Below, in pieces: positions 12,521-23,925 of a stretch of DNA of 64,000 nucleotides. The DNA is from Symbiodinium natans. Lineage: Eukaryota > Sar > Dinophyceae > Suessiales > Symbiodiniaceae. Every line of letters begins with the position of its first letter. The stretch's first letter is position 1. Location: contig CAJNDS010002265.1 in NCBI GenBank assembly GCA_905221605.1, forward strand, positions 62,001 through 126,000, in the 5' to 3' direction. The position numbers were made by a program, and so were the translations under genes. The notes beneath the pieces were generated by a model. The model saw nothing but the letters and a program-made list of their open reading frames with translations. It did no database searches and was not told the origin of the DNA.

Positions 12521-13507
12521 TGGCCACGTCATCCTTTAGGCAAGTTGCCTTTGGTTCAGTGCGATGGACTTGGGGTCCTTGCATGGGGAGATATATAAAC
12601 CGTGAAGCCTGCAGGTCTTGGGGTTGTGAGCTCGTTGGGATTGAAGAGCTGCCAGGGGCTATAGGAAAACTGCAAGTCCCGTGCCGTGGCATGCTCTGCC
12701 GAGGTATCTCGAAACATCAGACTCGCTGACTCGCAAGTCCTCCTGAGTTCTCAAGCCCAGCGAACAAACAATGCCGAACCTCACGACACTTCTCATGCTC
12801 AGACAATGATATGCCCCAACTGAGACGAGCACCGTGGGCGGTGGAGCTTTGGACCTGGACAGCGACATGAACCTAAAGCACCACCCCAGCGGAGAGAGAG
12901 AGGAAGGTTTAGAAGGACTTCAGGGACTAAAAGCTGCGCTCGCATAAAGCTTGTACTTCAGAGCAGTTCTAGAATTCTGCAGTCTTCCTTCGCCATTTAA
13001 CCCGAAAGCCAAAAAGGGCCATGATATGAACTGTTTCCTGGTCACATGTCCGCCGGGAGCTCGAACATCAAGCAACCTCAAACTCCAAATTCGAATCCTC
13101 AGCCCTCTGAAAGCTAGACCATCCAATTGCTATGTACCAGTACTTACATATGCAACGTGAACTCAACAGTCGAAACCCCAGGCCCTCACATCACAGTCCC
13201 AAGCCGGGCAAAACAAAGCTTCTAAGACTGCGCAAAAAAAAAAATCCAAACCCAGACACTCCGCGCTATTCTGCGCTGCAAGGCGTCTAGGACCTAGGTT
13301 TTATAGGATTTAACCACCTAGAAAGAACCCTCTACCCCTTCGAAACTTGGGATTTGGATGTATACGGATGATGGTTCTCGAAAAATCCGTACTGCTGCGT
13401 TGTCCTTCCACTTATTGAAATAATACAGACCAGTCTCTGGCCACGGTAACAAAGTGTTTATCATATCGCTGCACACCTGACACTCACTGTTTTGAAAGTT
13501 CTATCCT

Positions 13508-13579
13508 TCTCTCTTTCTCTCTCTCTCTCTCTCTCTTTTTGCCTGTGCCTCGGGCTCTCTCTCTCTCTCTCTCTCTTTC
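13508..13579 (+). repeat. Two CT microsatellite blocks
   Basis: Two blocks of TCTC repeats are separated by about 25 bases of ordinary sequence (a TTTTTGCCTGTGCC stretch). Read on the minus strand they give Arg-Glu repeats in an open frame at 13,484-13,786, which I treat as an artefact of the repeat. Confidence 0.9.
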
Positions 13580-13897
13580 GGGGACAAAAGCCTTGGTGAT
13601 CTGCGACGATCGGCAGCGTCGCCCTGCGCCAGAATCACTAACGTCTCGGGTTTGCGATTCGGGTTGCAGGGTTTCAGTGTCCGCGGCTTCAGGGCAACAG
13701 GAGGTCCGGGTTTTTAAGCTTTTGATCTTGTGATGGAGGATTTTTGCATCTGCCGAGGTCCATTTACAAAATGCACGACCACTCAACCCATTCTCCCATT
13801 TGAAATGACTAGCTTGTGCTGTGACTGTTTAAGGCGACACCATCTGAGAGGGGTGTGTACGAAGTCAGATGGTAACATCCAGCTCTCCTACAGCTTC

Positions 13898-14402
13898 TCA
13901 ACTTTTGCCAGTGGCAACGCCAGCAAAAAACCAGGCCTCGTATGTCAGTGTACGCTGAAAGGGTTGATGCGGCCCACTGCTGTGCATGCAGCTTTTTGAT
14001 TGCGATCTTGGATGAGAAGGTTCCAAGCTCATTGCTTGCAGGTCTCTGTTGCAGTATTTAGCCTGCTCAAGAAGGGACCATCGCAGCGCGGAGGCAGCAA
14101 CATGTTTCGGCAACATTTTCGAGGGACGCCCGAAAGATGTACCTGCAACGTCTCCGCGCGTGACATCCTGATCCTTCAAGATGTGCGTGGCTCGCACTGT
14201 TGTTTCCACGACGAGGTGGGCTTTCGAACGGAGATGATCGTTCGTCATCGGTCCGTTGTTCTTTGTTTGCTCCATTTCGGACCTCCATCAGAGTCGTCTT
14301 TGAGTTGCCAACAGCCGAAATTGCGGGGTCAGGGCGGGTTGCTTGCTGGCCTTCTTGCAGCAACTCACTTGCCTTCAACCGGAGCTCGCCGGCCACACAC
14401 AA
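13898..14402 (-). CDS. Candidate exon region, minus strand, unknown product
   Basis: Two overlapping minus-strand frames stay open here: one of 125 codons (13,898-14,275) and one of 111 (14,067-14,402). Stretches such as VVETTVRATHILKDQDVTRG and LRLKASELLQEGQQATRPD have ordinary protein-like composition, without repeats. I recognise no domain. A plus-strand frame (14,000-14,533) is open over much of the same DNA, so strand and reality are uncertain. If coding, a frame change between the two pieces would need an intron or means a broken gene. Confidence 0.18.
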
Positions 14403-14423
14403 GAAACCGTCCGGGGTGTGAGG

Positions 14424-14441
14424 GGGCGGGGGGGTGGGGGG
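14424..14441 (+). repeat. G-rich homopolymer tract
   Basis: Runs of G interrupted by single C or T bases, one of about a dozen C/G homopolymer patches in this window. Confidence 0.8.
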
Positions 14442-15434
14442 GGCCAGCAGCCATTCCCGATGCGAACCCTATACAGGCTTGCAGTGTTAGAAGTGACGAA
14501 CGTGACGGCTGGTTCCTGCAGTGGAGTGGGTGAAGATGTCAGCGCCAGTGTGCTTTGGGACATGCTGCAATCCCACGCATGTCAAATGCACTGCCGTGCG
14601 TCTATCCACAACAAATTGCCTGAGATACTCACACAACACGCTCTTCAGGCGATGCCATGGACATGTTCTGCACACACCATAACAAAGACTGCCACCGCCG
14701 GACGAACGCATGCTTGCCCACATGATGAAGCAGCTCTCCAAAATGTGTGTCAGAGTGAGTGTGAGTGTATATGTCTGTGCGCGTGTGTGTTTTGGTTGTT
14801 AGTGGCCTCCTCGCCCGGCCAGTACAGCGCACCCCCGAGAGCTTCAGCATGTTCTGCACTGCGGGCAGCCTTGCGGTGAAGGTTTCCAACTTTTCGCTTG
14901 ACCGGTGTTCGGGACTCCTTTTTTGCCTTTTACAAGGATCTTGGAGTAGCCTTCCATGCAGATTAGGGCTTACGGGGTTGTAAGGTGTCATGTCTCACAG
15001 AGCTCAAAGTGTATGAGAGCACGATGTAGTGGGGCTTCGACAGCTCCAGGGTATAAGCCACAAGGCAAGCGCTTTTGGCCTAGATGTGAGTGTTCTTGTT
15101 ACAGTTTTTGCTTGCCTAGTGCCCAAGCGGTGTTGGTCTTCAGGTTGGTGGGCTCGCACTGAGCCACATTTTGTGCTCACGGTTGAAGCTTCGGGGTTTT
15201 GGGGCTCTCGGTCTTCTAATGTTGACAGCATATTACGAACTCCCCGTAACTGCAGAATCCAAGCAGCCAAACGTAATTCTGAACCCCCTTATTTACACAA
15301 TCCTACTGGGTCGAGGCGGTGCCCAGGATACTTGCCCGGACACACAGCAACTTACTACCTGAAATCGTGAATTCACTAAAATGGTGTAAGGAAGGGGGGC
15401 GGGCACACAAGCCATTCTGCGTGCCAAACGAAGC

Positions 15435-15935
15435 CCCTACCAAACCTCTGCACCGAATTGCACCGAGTTTGTAATCCACTCGCCAAGCCGGGCTCTGTCT
15501 AAACACGATGCCTGCAAAACGCATCTTGCCTGCCAAGCCTTGCAGTCTGCCTGTCAAAACCCTTACCAGTATATACATACCAGTACTAAATTTCTGGATC
15601 AGTCTGCAGTCCACTCGTCAAGTGCACTCTGCCTGCCAAAATGCGTTTTCGAGGCCTTGAAAACGCTTATTTCAAGGCCTCGCTCGCAGTCTGTGATGTT
15701 TGTGCCAGATATGCACACAAGGGTTTACAAATGCCTGCAACATGCATTTGTGCTTGCCAAACCCGCATTTGTCTTGCCAAACCAAGCCTGCAGCTGCACA
15801 GCCCCCACCAGACGTCTGCATCGATTGCGATCCACTTGTCAAGCGGAGTCTGCTTGCAACAACGCGTTTTCGAGCCCTTGAAAAGCGCATGTTTACAGGC
15901 CCCTCAGAAAGAAGATTGTTAGCGCAAGCTCGTGC
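15435..15935 (+). repeat. Three decayed direct repeats next to the satellite
   Basis: The motif with CCACT(C/T)G(T/C)CAAG, a CTCTG or TCTGC word and then GC(C/T)TGC AA(A/C)ACGC recurs three times, with the CCACT word at 15,476, 15,611 and 15,832. The second and third copies share TCTGC(C/T)TGC and CGTTTTCGAG(G/C)CCTTG at a constant offset of 221 bases. Copies are much diverged. The block lies immediately upstream of the 53-bp satellite but shares no obvious sequence with it. Open frames here on both strands are probably repeat-driven. Confidence 0.6.
15650..15682. repeat. Perfect 13-bp hairpin
   Basis: The word CGAGGCCTTGAAA is followed by a 7-base loop (ACGCTTA) and its exact complement TTTCAAGGCCTCG. 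It sits in the middle copy of the decayed direct repeats. The third copy at 15,870 keeps only the left-arm-like part, so the second arm is particular to this copy. Confidence 0.85.
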
Positions 15936-16147
15936 AAACCACACGATTTTGAAGGCTGGGCAAGCAAGGCCTGAAAAGCGCATGGCAGGATCCAGGACGG
16001 TTTCTTCAAAACTAAAGTGGTAATATGGCTGAAGATGCGTTTTTGGAGGGTCCGAAGTCTGAACGCACATTTCCCAGACATCACAGTTAAACTCTGCCCA
16101 TGATAGTTGCCTGAAGCAGCCTCAAGGCCGGAAGTGGCCGAACCGAT

Positions 16148-17575
16148 ACAGGATTTGGCAGCTGAGGCACATGATGCCCGCGGGAAGCGGCCAGGGCGCG
16201 CAGAGATTCGCAGCCGATGCTCGTAATGCTCTGGCCAGCGCATAGCGCAAGTTTGGCAAGCTGATGCTCACGATGCTCGCTGGAAGTGGTCTGGCCCCGT
16301 GAAGAGTTTGGCAGCTGATGCTCATGATGCTCGCCGGAAGTGGTCTGTCCCGTGAAGAGTTTGGCAGCTGATGCTCATGATGCTCGCCGGAAGTGGTCTG
16401 TCCCGTGAAGAGTTTGGCAGATGATGCTCATGATGCTCGCCGGAAGTGGTCTGGCCCGTGAAGAGTTTGGCAGCTGATGCTCATGATGCTCGCCGGAAGT
16501 GGTCTGGCCCGTGAAGAGTTTGGCAGCTGATGCTCATGATGCTCGCCGGAAGTGGTCTGTCCCGTGAAGAGTTTGGCAGCTGATGCTCATGATGCTCGCC
16601 GGAAGTGGTCTGGCCCGTGAAGAGTTTGGCAGCTGATGCTCATGATGCTCGCCGGAAGTGGTCTGGCCCGTGAAGAGTTTGGCAGCTGATGCTCATGATG
16701 CTCGCCGGAAGTGGTCTGGCCGGTGAAGAGTTTGGCAGCTGATGCTCATGATGCTCGCCGGAAGTGGTCTGGCCCGTGAAGAGTTTGGCAGCTGATGCTC
16801 ATGATGCTCGCCGGAAGTGGTCTGGCCCGTGAAGAGTTTGGCAGCTGATGCTCATGATGCTCGCCGGCAGTGGTCTGGCCGGTGAAGAGTTTGGCAGCTG
16901 ATGCTCATGATGCTCGCCGGAAGTGGTCTGGCCCGTGAAGAGTTTGGCAGCTGATGCTCATGATGCTCGCCGGAAGTGGTCTGGCCCGTGAAGAGTTTGG
17001 CAGCTGATGCTCATGATGCTCGCCGGAAGTGGTTTGGCCCGTGAAGAGTTTGGCAGCTGATGCTCATGATGCTCGCCAGAAGTGGTCTGGCCCGTGAAGA
17101 GTTTGGCAGCTGATGCTCATGATGCTCGCCGGAAGTGGTCTGGCCCGTGAAGAGTTTGGCAGCTGATGCTCATGATGCTCGCCGGAAGTGGTCTGGCCCG
17201 TGAAGAGTTTGGCAGCTGATGCTCATGATGCTCGCCGGAAGTGGTCTGGCCCGTGAAGAGTTTGGCAGCTGATGCTCATGATGCTCGCCGGAAGTGGTCT
17301 GTCCCGTGAAGAGTTTGGCAGCTGATTCTCATGATGCTCGCCGGAAGTGGTCTGGCCCGTGAAGAGCTTGGCAGCTGATGCTCATGATGCTCGCCGGAAG
17401 TGGTCTGGCCCGTGAAGAGTTTGGCAGCTGATGCTCATGATCCTCGCCGGAAGTGGTCTGTCCCGTGAAGAGTTTGGCAGCTGATGCTCATGATGCTCGC
17501 CGGAAGTGGTCTGGCCCGTGAAGAGCTTGGCAGCTGATGCTCATGATGCTTCGGCCCGTGCAAAGGTTTAGCAGC
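16148..17575 (+). repeat. 53-bp tandem satellite, about 27 units
   Basis: From 16,301 to 17,520 the word GAAGAG(T/C)TTGGCAG starts every 53 bases, giving 24 unit starts with no insertion or deletion (23 x 53 = 1,219). Only scattered substitutions are present. Each unit contains an internal near-duplication, TGATGCTCA then TGATGCTCG, followed by CCGGAAGTGGTCTG and a CCC or CCG ending. Three decayed, length-variable units precede the regular array (starts near 16,148, 16,200 and 16,246) and a truncated unit ends it. The period is not a multiple of three and no long frame crosses it, so it is non-coding satellite DNA. Variant bases recur three units apart, suggesting a trimer higher-order unit. 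Confidence 0.97.
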
Positions 17576-17579
17576 TCCG

Positions 17580-18990
17580 AACATCAAAAGCCACGCCACA
17601 AAGCGATCGCCACAAACCCTACACTTTCCTGTGCCATCCTAAGCCCAAACCCAAAGTCCTTCCAACACGCGGTACCTGCTTGCGCGGCGGCGTGGCAGCC
17701 GGAACGTCGTCCTTGCCAACCGGAAGCCAACCAGAAGCCCAAGCGATGCGGGTTTGGGCTTGTGGCACCTCCTGCCTCAAACTGAACCTCTGGTCGCCGT
17801 GAACACTCCCCCTGCCCTGCTTTGTGCCCTCCTCCGTGGCCCAGGGAGGCGGTGACGCCACCGCCACCTGCGTGCCCAAAAGTTTCAGGACTGCAGCATG
17901 AGAAATGGTTCCCGACACGTAGCCCCGAGGGCTTTGTCGGCTTGGGCGTGGCATCATTAGCTGGCACAAAAACCTGCGCCACCCTCCCACAAGCACGAAA
18001 TCACGAACCCTTCTGCCACCACAAAACCTATCAGCATCCTTCACCGTTTTCATGCCTCAGGAAGCTGTGAGCCCGAAGCAGCCCTACCTGCCTTCTTGGC
18101 CTGAGGTGTGTCGCCCGTGCAGGACACTGGCGTGCCATCCCCCCTGGATTGCGGCCGGGTGCCTGTGGTTCGAGGCTGAAGTTTTTCTTGGAGAGAGGCT
18201 TGGGGGGGGCGCCTCAAGACACAACGGATCCATCAGCCAATGCATAGTATGTAGACTGGATATGCTGCACTTATTTCAGCTGTCTGTGGTACAATTCCCA
18301 CTGACTGTGATTTGCCGCTCATAGGAATAATTAGACAAAACACATCTGCTCTCATAACGTCTACAAGTACCAAGCGGTTTTGGCCATAGTTTGGATTGCT
18401 GCACACTGGCTGGATGTAAAGCATTCTGTGAGACGCGGGCCCAGATCCGAATCATGCCACCCCCGCTCCTGCTCAACGCCCTTCTTTCACAGAGTCCCCG
18501 ATTCCTGTATAACTATTTCGCAGACCCCAAAATTCTTGTGCGGTGGGGCCTCCTTGGCTCTGCTGCTGCTGCAGGCGTGCGCGGGCCTCTGCGCGAAGCT
18601 TCTCAGCCTTCCTCCGCAGCATTCGGGGCTCGGCGAATTCAGGATTCATTTGCAAAGGGTTTCGGGTTTCTGGGCCGAGAGACGAACTCCTGCACTTTCC
18701 TGCTAGTTTGGGGGTTTAGTATTAGGGGGAGGGAATTACAGATGCTGTGAGACGGATCATAGGCAAGCAGAGTGCTGCTGCCTAAGCGTGGCATTCCCTC
18801 TGCCCTCTCACCCATGTTATCGGCATGGCAGCAGGTTTCGTCGCTTCCATTTCCGCCACAGCTCCCGTGCAGTTTAGCTTGACGCTTTGGATTGCCGGGC
18901 TTGGCAGCACTGCTGTGGCATGTCAACTAAGCGCCTGGGGAACGTTGAGTTGAAGCTGTCTTACGGGGTTATAAGCATCATGAGCATCAG
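17580..18990. other. Unassigned region
   Basis: Overlapping open frames of up to 144 codons on the minus strand (17,584-18,053) and shorter plus-strand frames (18,380-18,750) are present. I see no domain, motif or splice pattern that favours one. A G run lies near 18,202. Confidence 0.35.
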
Positions 18991-18994
18991 CGGC

Positions 18995-19294
18995 TCAGGC
19001 CCGGGGCGGTGGAAGCAGCTGGGGGCCTTCGGAATGCGGAAGTACAGAAAAAAGTGTAATTGTCGTGCGTCGTTGTGCCTTTTTGATGTTGTCGCCCCAA
19101 GAGTGAGCATCATCGACGTCCGTGGCCCGATGACGCTTGGCGAGTATCATGTCTCCCTTTACTAGGGATGTCGCGGGGCGAAAGTACCTGTGATGCTGCC
19201 TTGCCGTGAACAACCCCTCCATCGAGTGCGTAGCAAGGCTGCCCTTGAACCCTTGGAGTCTTCTACAGCCCCTAAGTCGATAAGAAAGCTTCAA
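18995..19294 (-). CDS. Candidate exon, minus strand, unknown product
   Basis: A minus-strand frame of about 99 codons with non-repetitive composition, including a basic and acidic stretch (LAKRHRATDVDDAHSWGDN) followed by a basic tail. I recognise no domain. It lies in a series of minus-strand candidates up to 25.1 kb and could be a downstream exon of the same gene. A shorter plus-strand frame (18,887-19,165) overlaps it, so the strand call is weak. Confidence 0.25.
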   Translation of the reverse strand: MKLSYRLRGCRRLQGFKGSLATHSMEGLFTARQHHRYFRPATSLVKGDMILAKRHRATDVDDAHSWGDNIKKAQRRTTITLFSVLPHSEGPQLLPPPRA

Positions 19295-19471
19295 AATGCA
19301 AAGTTGGGTTTAGGCTTTTTGACTGTTTGAGCTTCCAAGGCTTAGGACCAGCTTATTTAGGGTAAGGGTTATCTTGGGTCTTAGTTACTTTTGAAAGCCG
19401 AGTGTCTCGATCTTCGCCTTCCGCTGATCTGCCCAGCCTGGGCTGTAAGTCCGAGCAAGAGGTCGGGGAAC

Positions 19472-19880
19472 TTAGTGGCAAGCTGCTTTTTTGTCAATGC
19501 CGAACAGCATGAAGTAGGCGCTTTGCGCTTTGAGCTTAAGGGGATTTGGGCTTGGAGTTCGAGTGGGACGCCATGGGTGACGGTGAGATGGACAACAGCA
19601 AGCCGCCATCGCCTTTATCACGAAAACAGAATGTATTGTCTGGCAGGCTCCCGACCTTGCGGCCAGCTTTGTGAAATCGCGCGTCCTACTTGCGGAGCAC
19701 ACCGAGACTTCCAGCACAGACACCAAGACTAGGCGGTCGATACCTCCTGATCCACTTTGCTTTTCAAAGCCGCCCTGAATCGAAGCCGAGTTGCTGGTCG
19801 GGTTAAAGGTCCCTTTCGATGCCAGCTGCCCTCCATGCCGCAGCTTGCCACCACTACGCATGGCTTTCGGGTATCTTGGA
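19472..19880 (-). CDS. Candidate exon, minus strand, Gly/Ser-rich start, unknown product
   Basis: On the minus strand the sequence ending CTAAGCCTGCAG, a possible splice acceptor, precedes a frame open for about 136 codons from 19,880 down to 19,472. An in-frame ATG lies at 19,861. The first half is Gly/Ser/Thr-rich (RSGGKLRHGGQLASKGTF) and the second half is mixed with several cysteines. No known domain is visible. A 113-codon plus-strand frame overlaps the same DNA. Its length and context with the neighbouring minus-strand frames make it one of the better candidates here. Confidence 0.3.
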
Positions 19881-20530
19881 CTGCAGGCTTAGTAACTTAA
19901 ACTTAGTATCTAGTAATCTAGTACTGGAGCTTAGATCGTGGGCTTCTAGATTCTGCCGTCTCAGATTGATTTAGATACTGGTAGGGCGAGATAGAGTTTT
20001 CAGGTGCCAGCATAAAAGCAGTGGTTGCCCCAAATAGTGGGGCCATTCACACATGCCCTAAAGCCCTAAGCCCCAACTGTCAACCCTGGTCTGAGCCCCT
20101 AAGTTGCTCTCTCCTTAGCTCATAGGACTGCAAGTGGGGCTATTCAGGGCTTGGAGGCTTCCAGGTTGCTGTTCTGGCGGATGGTTGGTTTAAGGGCTTT
20201 AGGGTTGTGGTTGGCGCTTCCTGTTTTGGGGTTCAGGGGTATCTATTAAGACTGTGATTGGGGGCGAGCGCGGCCGAAGCAACGTCACATGCATCACTGG
20301 ACCATACCTGCAACGTCCTAAATCGTAAACACCTTGATCGCCAATGGAAACCACTGGGAGTTCCTCAAACCCTCCACCCATACAGCCCCAAATAAACCCT
20401 GAAGCCAGAACTACCGCACCCCTGGGCTGTGGCGTCAAACTCCAAAAGCCCACTTGAGACTTACAGTACAGGCCAATGCCATGGAAACCCAGCCCCTAAA
20501 GCTAGATCTCAACTTAAGAAACCAGCCGAA

Positions 20531-20640
20531 TACCTACTATAGGGGACTTTAAAAATAGGTTAAAATTTTTGGGATTGCTATAGTATTCTGAAAAGGAACG
20601 TAAGGGAATGCTATTCTCCGACCCCTTTCTTACCCCGGCC
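20531..20640. other. AT-rich patch bracketed by short direct repeats
   Basis: About 110 bases are much richer in A and T than their surroundings and hold words such as CTACTATAGGGGAC and TAAGGGAATGCTATT. The seven-base word CCGAATA occurs just before it (20,524) and just after it (20,642). The minus-strand reading AATAGCATTCCCTTA resembles the AATAGTAGGATTCCCTTA block of the 33,241 foldback. It may be a decayed relative of that family. No inverted ends are clear. Confidence 0.3.
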
Positions 20641-21562
20641 CCGAATATCAAAACCAAGGGAGGCATGCTCAGGCGAAGCCGGGACCTCGTTATTGTCCTG
20701 GCTTCGGATGTTCGCTCCAGCTCACGGAGGTTTTGGGTGCGCAGGTCTTTTCAGGATTTCGGGGTAAGGGACACAAGGGCCTCAGGAAGCTTTTAGAGAA
20801 CCTAGGCCGTCGAGACACAAATACTTGCACTCGAAGACCAATTACACTTCACAGGACCAGTTGAAATTCTAGGAGGGGTGCCTCATGAGCAAAGGCTGGC
20901 AAAGCAGACTGAAACCTTCCCAACGCCGAAGGCCTAAAACCCAACCGCCTTCAGCCCTGCACTGTGCACATCCCAATCTTCACAGGGCACCTCCAGATCG
21001 TCCGAGTGCGGCCCTTCCCTCTTCACAACACACCATACCCCTGGCACCCCGATTGTACCCTTCAGAACCCTCGCACAACTTCAGGCTTCAACTCATAAGG
21101 ATCGAAGGAAAGGATTGAGGCCGAGCCCTGAATCAGCCCTCGCTCGGATAATCACCTGGAAGCCTCACCTACTCTCAGCCGGTCTGCCTTGGTGGCTTCT
21201 CTGCCCTTCTTCCGCACAGCCTGGTGCAAGGTTCGGGTGCTTGGGGACTGAGGCCGAACTTCAAAATGATGTGATCAAGCGTGTTGCAGAGAGGGCATTG
21301 ACAGTGGCAGTGACAGTCATGATAAGGAGCTTGCAGCACGCAGCTTTGCTACGTTTAACCATACTATGCCATACTTTACCCATACCATCGGCTATCAGGC
21401 TTGGAGTTCACGCAAAGCGGGAAGGCTGCTTCGGTTGGTAATTCGAAGAGGGCACATCGGTTTAAGACTTGTTGTCTCTCGGTTTGCAGGGACAACCTCT
21501 AAAGCTCAAGAACCGATGGAAAAACCGAAGCCTCACATCTTGCAACCCTGAAGCCGCTGTAC

Positions 21563-21841
21563 TCAGAAAGTTGCTGGAGGCCCTTGCCAGCCTCCGGACT
21601 TGAGGCCTCCTGCGTAGTCTCCGCCTAGCTCATTCCGCTTCAGGAATTCCAGGGTCATACGCATTCTGATTAGAAGAGAGGAGACCGTGCTGTCTGGATA
21701 CAAGAGATGGCTTAGGATCATGGTCTGAAGTGCTGGCATGGGGTCTATCACAGGGTTTGGCTGCAGGTGCATTGCCCAAGAAAGAAGCTTACGCTCCGTA
21801 TCCGAATGCGGGGCAACACGAAAGTTCCATTTTGACTTCAA
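21563..21841 (-). CDS. Candidate exon, minus strand, unknown product
   Basis: A minus-strand frame of 93 codons opens after a TGA and has balanced composition throughout. Segments such as HSDTERKLLSWAMHLQPNP and TVSSLLIRMRMTLEFLKRNE are typical of folded, partly helical protein. No family is recognised. There is no ATG at its upstream edge, so it would have to be an internal or terminal exon. It fits the minus-strand run between 18.9 and 25.1 kb. Confidence 0.33.
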   Translation of the reverse strand: MKSKWNFRVAPHSDTERKLLSWAMHLQPNPVIDPMPALQTMILSHLLYPDSTVSSLLIRMRMTLEFLKRNELGGDYAGGLKSGGWQGPPATF

Positions 21842-22563
21842 CTTTCATGTTCTTCAGACGGTTGGACCATCCGACACGCAGTGAGGCAGGGATCACCTCT
21901 GACCAGGCTGTGCCTACGTGCCGCATATGCCCAGCCTCGACATTGTAAACAAGTCAACTAGAAGGCCCTACTACATCTGAAGACAAGCTGAGAGTGTTGC
22001 TAAGAATTTAGCCGCTACATTAGCCGCTACATCAAACCCTTCCTTAAGACCTGAAGCACCTACTTTCATTTGACGCCACGCGAACGAAGTCCGTCCCTGT
22101 ACCACGCATCCCAAGACCCGCAAGCCCTCAACGCTCAGCGCTATGTGCTTCAAAGCTCGACCGCCTCTTCGCCGGCCATGGCCTCTAGTCCTGTGCCGGG
22201 AAGGGTGTTGGATTCGTAGATTTGGCCAGTGGGCTCATCTTGGAGCCAAACAAGCTTGGAGATTAACCTTTGAGTTAAGATCCTTGGACCTGCAGTTCGG
22301 GTTGTCAGGTTTTGCAGAGGGGCAGGCAGGCAGCCCACCTAGCATTCCTAACACGCCCCGCCCAGGGAACAGGTCTTAGAAGACGTGTGCTCGAGTAATG
22401 CGACTGCAAAGAAAGCTTCCTGGACTGCCAAACCAGGAATATGTGACACAGTTTCCATACAGTGAAGGATATGATTTGTGGATTTGTGATACGTCGCTTT
22501 GACAGCCTCGCTCACATTGGCGCCTGGCATTCTTGAAGGGCACCCTATGGCGCCCTCGCCTCG

Positions 22564-22627
22564 CCCCCCCCCCCCCCCCGACCCTTTTTCACGATCCCCG
22601 CCCCCCCTGCCCCCCTGCCTGCCCCCT
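22564..22627 (+). repeat. C-rich tract
   Basis: A run of 16 C is followed by CCCG/CCCT-rich sequence. It produces Pro-rich plus-strand and Gly-rich minus-strand reading frames that should not be taken as protein. Confidence 0.9.
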
Positions 22628-22835
22628 CGCACCCAACGCACTCAAGGGGAAGTGAGGCGTGTTCGTTGCGTTTCTGGGAAGCTTGGAAATGGAATCCACC
22701 AGCGAGCATATTGCCAAGTGTACCACACAGTGAACCAGAAAGTGTATCAGTGGGATCCAGCACCCATACATGCAGACACAACTGAACGAATCAACTAGGA
22801 GTACCGAAGTCAGCATGCTGGAGCCATGGAAGAAT

Positions 22836-23070
22836 TTAAAGAGGTGTAAGGACCCAAAATATCCAACATCCAAAGCCGCGAACCCAGGTTGCGCTTCCCA
22901 CTGCCTCTTTTTCGGAGGCGTTCCCGCGGGCTGAGAGCACATCTTTGAGCCAAGAGGGGTGCCCAAGCAGTGGTTCGGAGGAGACCTGAAAACTACAGTA
23001 CTCACCGCCTGACTGCATAACCCGTGGTTCAAAACTTGAGGGAAACTCACGTGAAGTTGAGGCAATAACG
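22836..23070 (-). CDS. Candidate exon after a strong acceptor, minus strand
   Basis: On the minus strand a textbook acceptor, CTTTTCCTTGGCCTCTTGCAG, ends at 23,071 and is followed by an open frame of 78 codons to a TAA at 22,836. The peptide is non-repetitive (SREFPSSFEPRVMQSGGEY, then SEPLLGHPSWLKDVLSARGN). All three minus-strand frames are open over most of this interval, so the frame cannot be fixed by eye. Within it, 22,986-23,005 reads as a 20-base GTGAGT...TTTTCAG unit with both intron ends. No domain is recognised. Confidence 0.33.
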
Positions 23071-23925
23071 CTGCAAGAGGCCAAGGAAAAGTAGTACTAG
23101 AGAGAACGTCCAGTCTCGCTATATGATCTGCAGTCGTTGCTCGAAACGTTCAGCTCGCTTGTAAGGTCATATCATGTCATATCCATGTCCCTCATTGATG
23201 ACACCGCTGACATCCTGTGTGTCCATGTATGTGTGCCTGAAGTCTGCCCGCTACCTGACAATCAAGAGAGTCTACCCGTGGGAGGATCCACGTCACGGGA
23301 ACCTGGACTTGGCAGAGTTGGGGAAGTCGCGGATAGCGCTGGGTGGGTGTGGGTGCTTGTGGGTGAGCGGGTGGAGGGGATACCGCGGACTGAACTTCAC
23401 CCTCCAGATATCAAGCACAAACGTTGAGATGGGGTAGCACACGGCAGTGAACTCCAAGAGGACACACACACAACGGTCTTATCAACTAACTCTGTAAACT
23501 CTGCATGCTCTAGAAACCGGTTCCTTGTGCCCCTATGCCCCGCACTCGGTCTGCAATATTCTGCAGTGCCTTTTTCAAGGCCTCTGCTCGCTGTCCGACT
23601 TCCCCTTAGGTGGCCAGACACTAGGGGTCACCTGTGTGGATCAGGGTATTTGCAAAGAGTCTACAGTGAGACAGCTGACCGAGGGCTTGAAGGAGCACAT
23701 GTTGTTCCGAATCCTAATGTCAGCTCTCGGTTTTGCTTCGGGACGTTTCGGGACCTGACCTCAAACATGCCAGGTTCTCACCAAAGCAAACCCTTCATCG
23801 GGGCGTTCAATCAGTCCGTGACCTTTTGCTTGGCTCCAGGACTGAGGGCGCATAATTAGCGTGGAGCTGGGGCACTACGGTGTTGCGACATGTTTTGCTG
23901 CGATTTCTTAGTTCGCGTCCACGGA

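Noticed and set aside
16301-17575. CRISPR array
   Set aside because: The repeats are directly adjacent with no unique spacers, so this is a tandem satellite.
22499-22798. Pro-rich plus-strand frame
   Set aside because: Depends on a C homopolymer; composition artefact.
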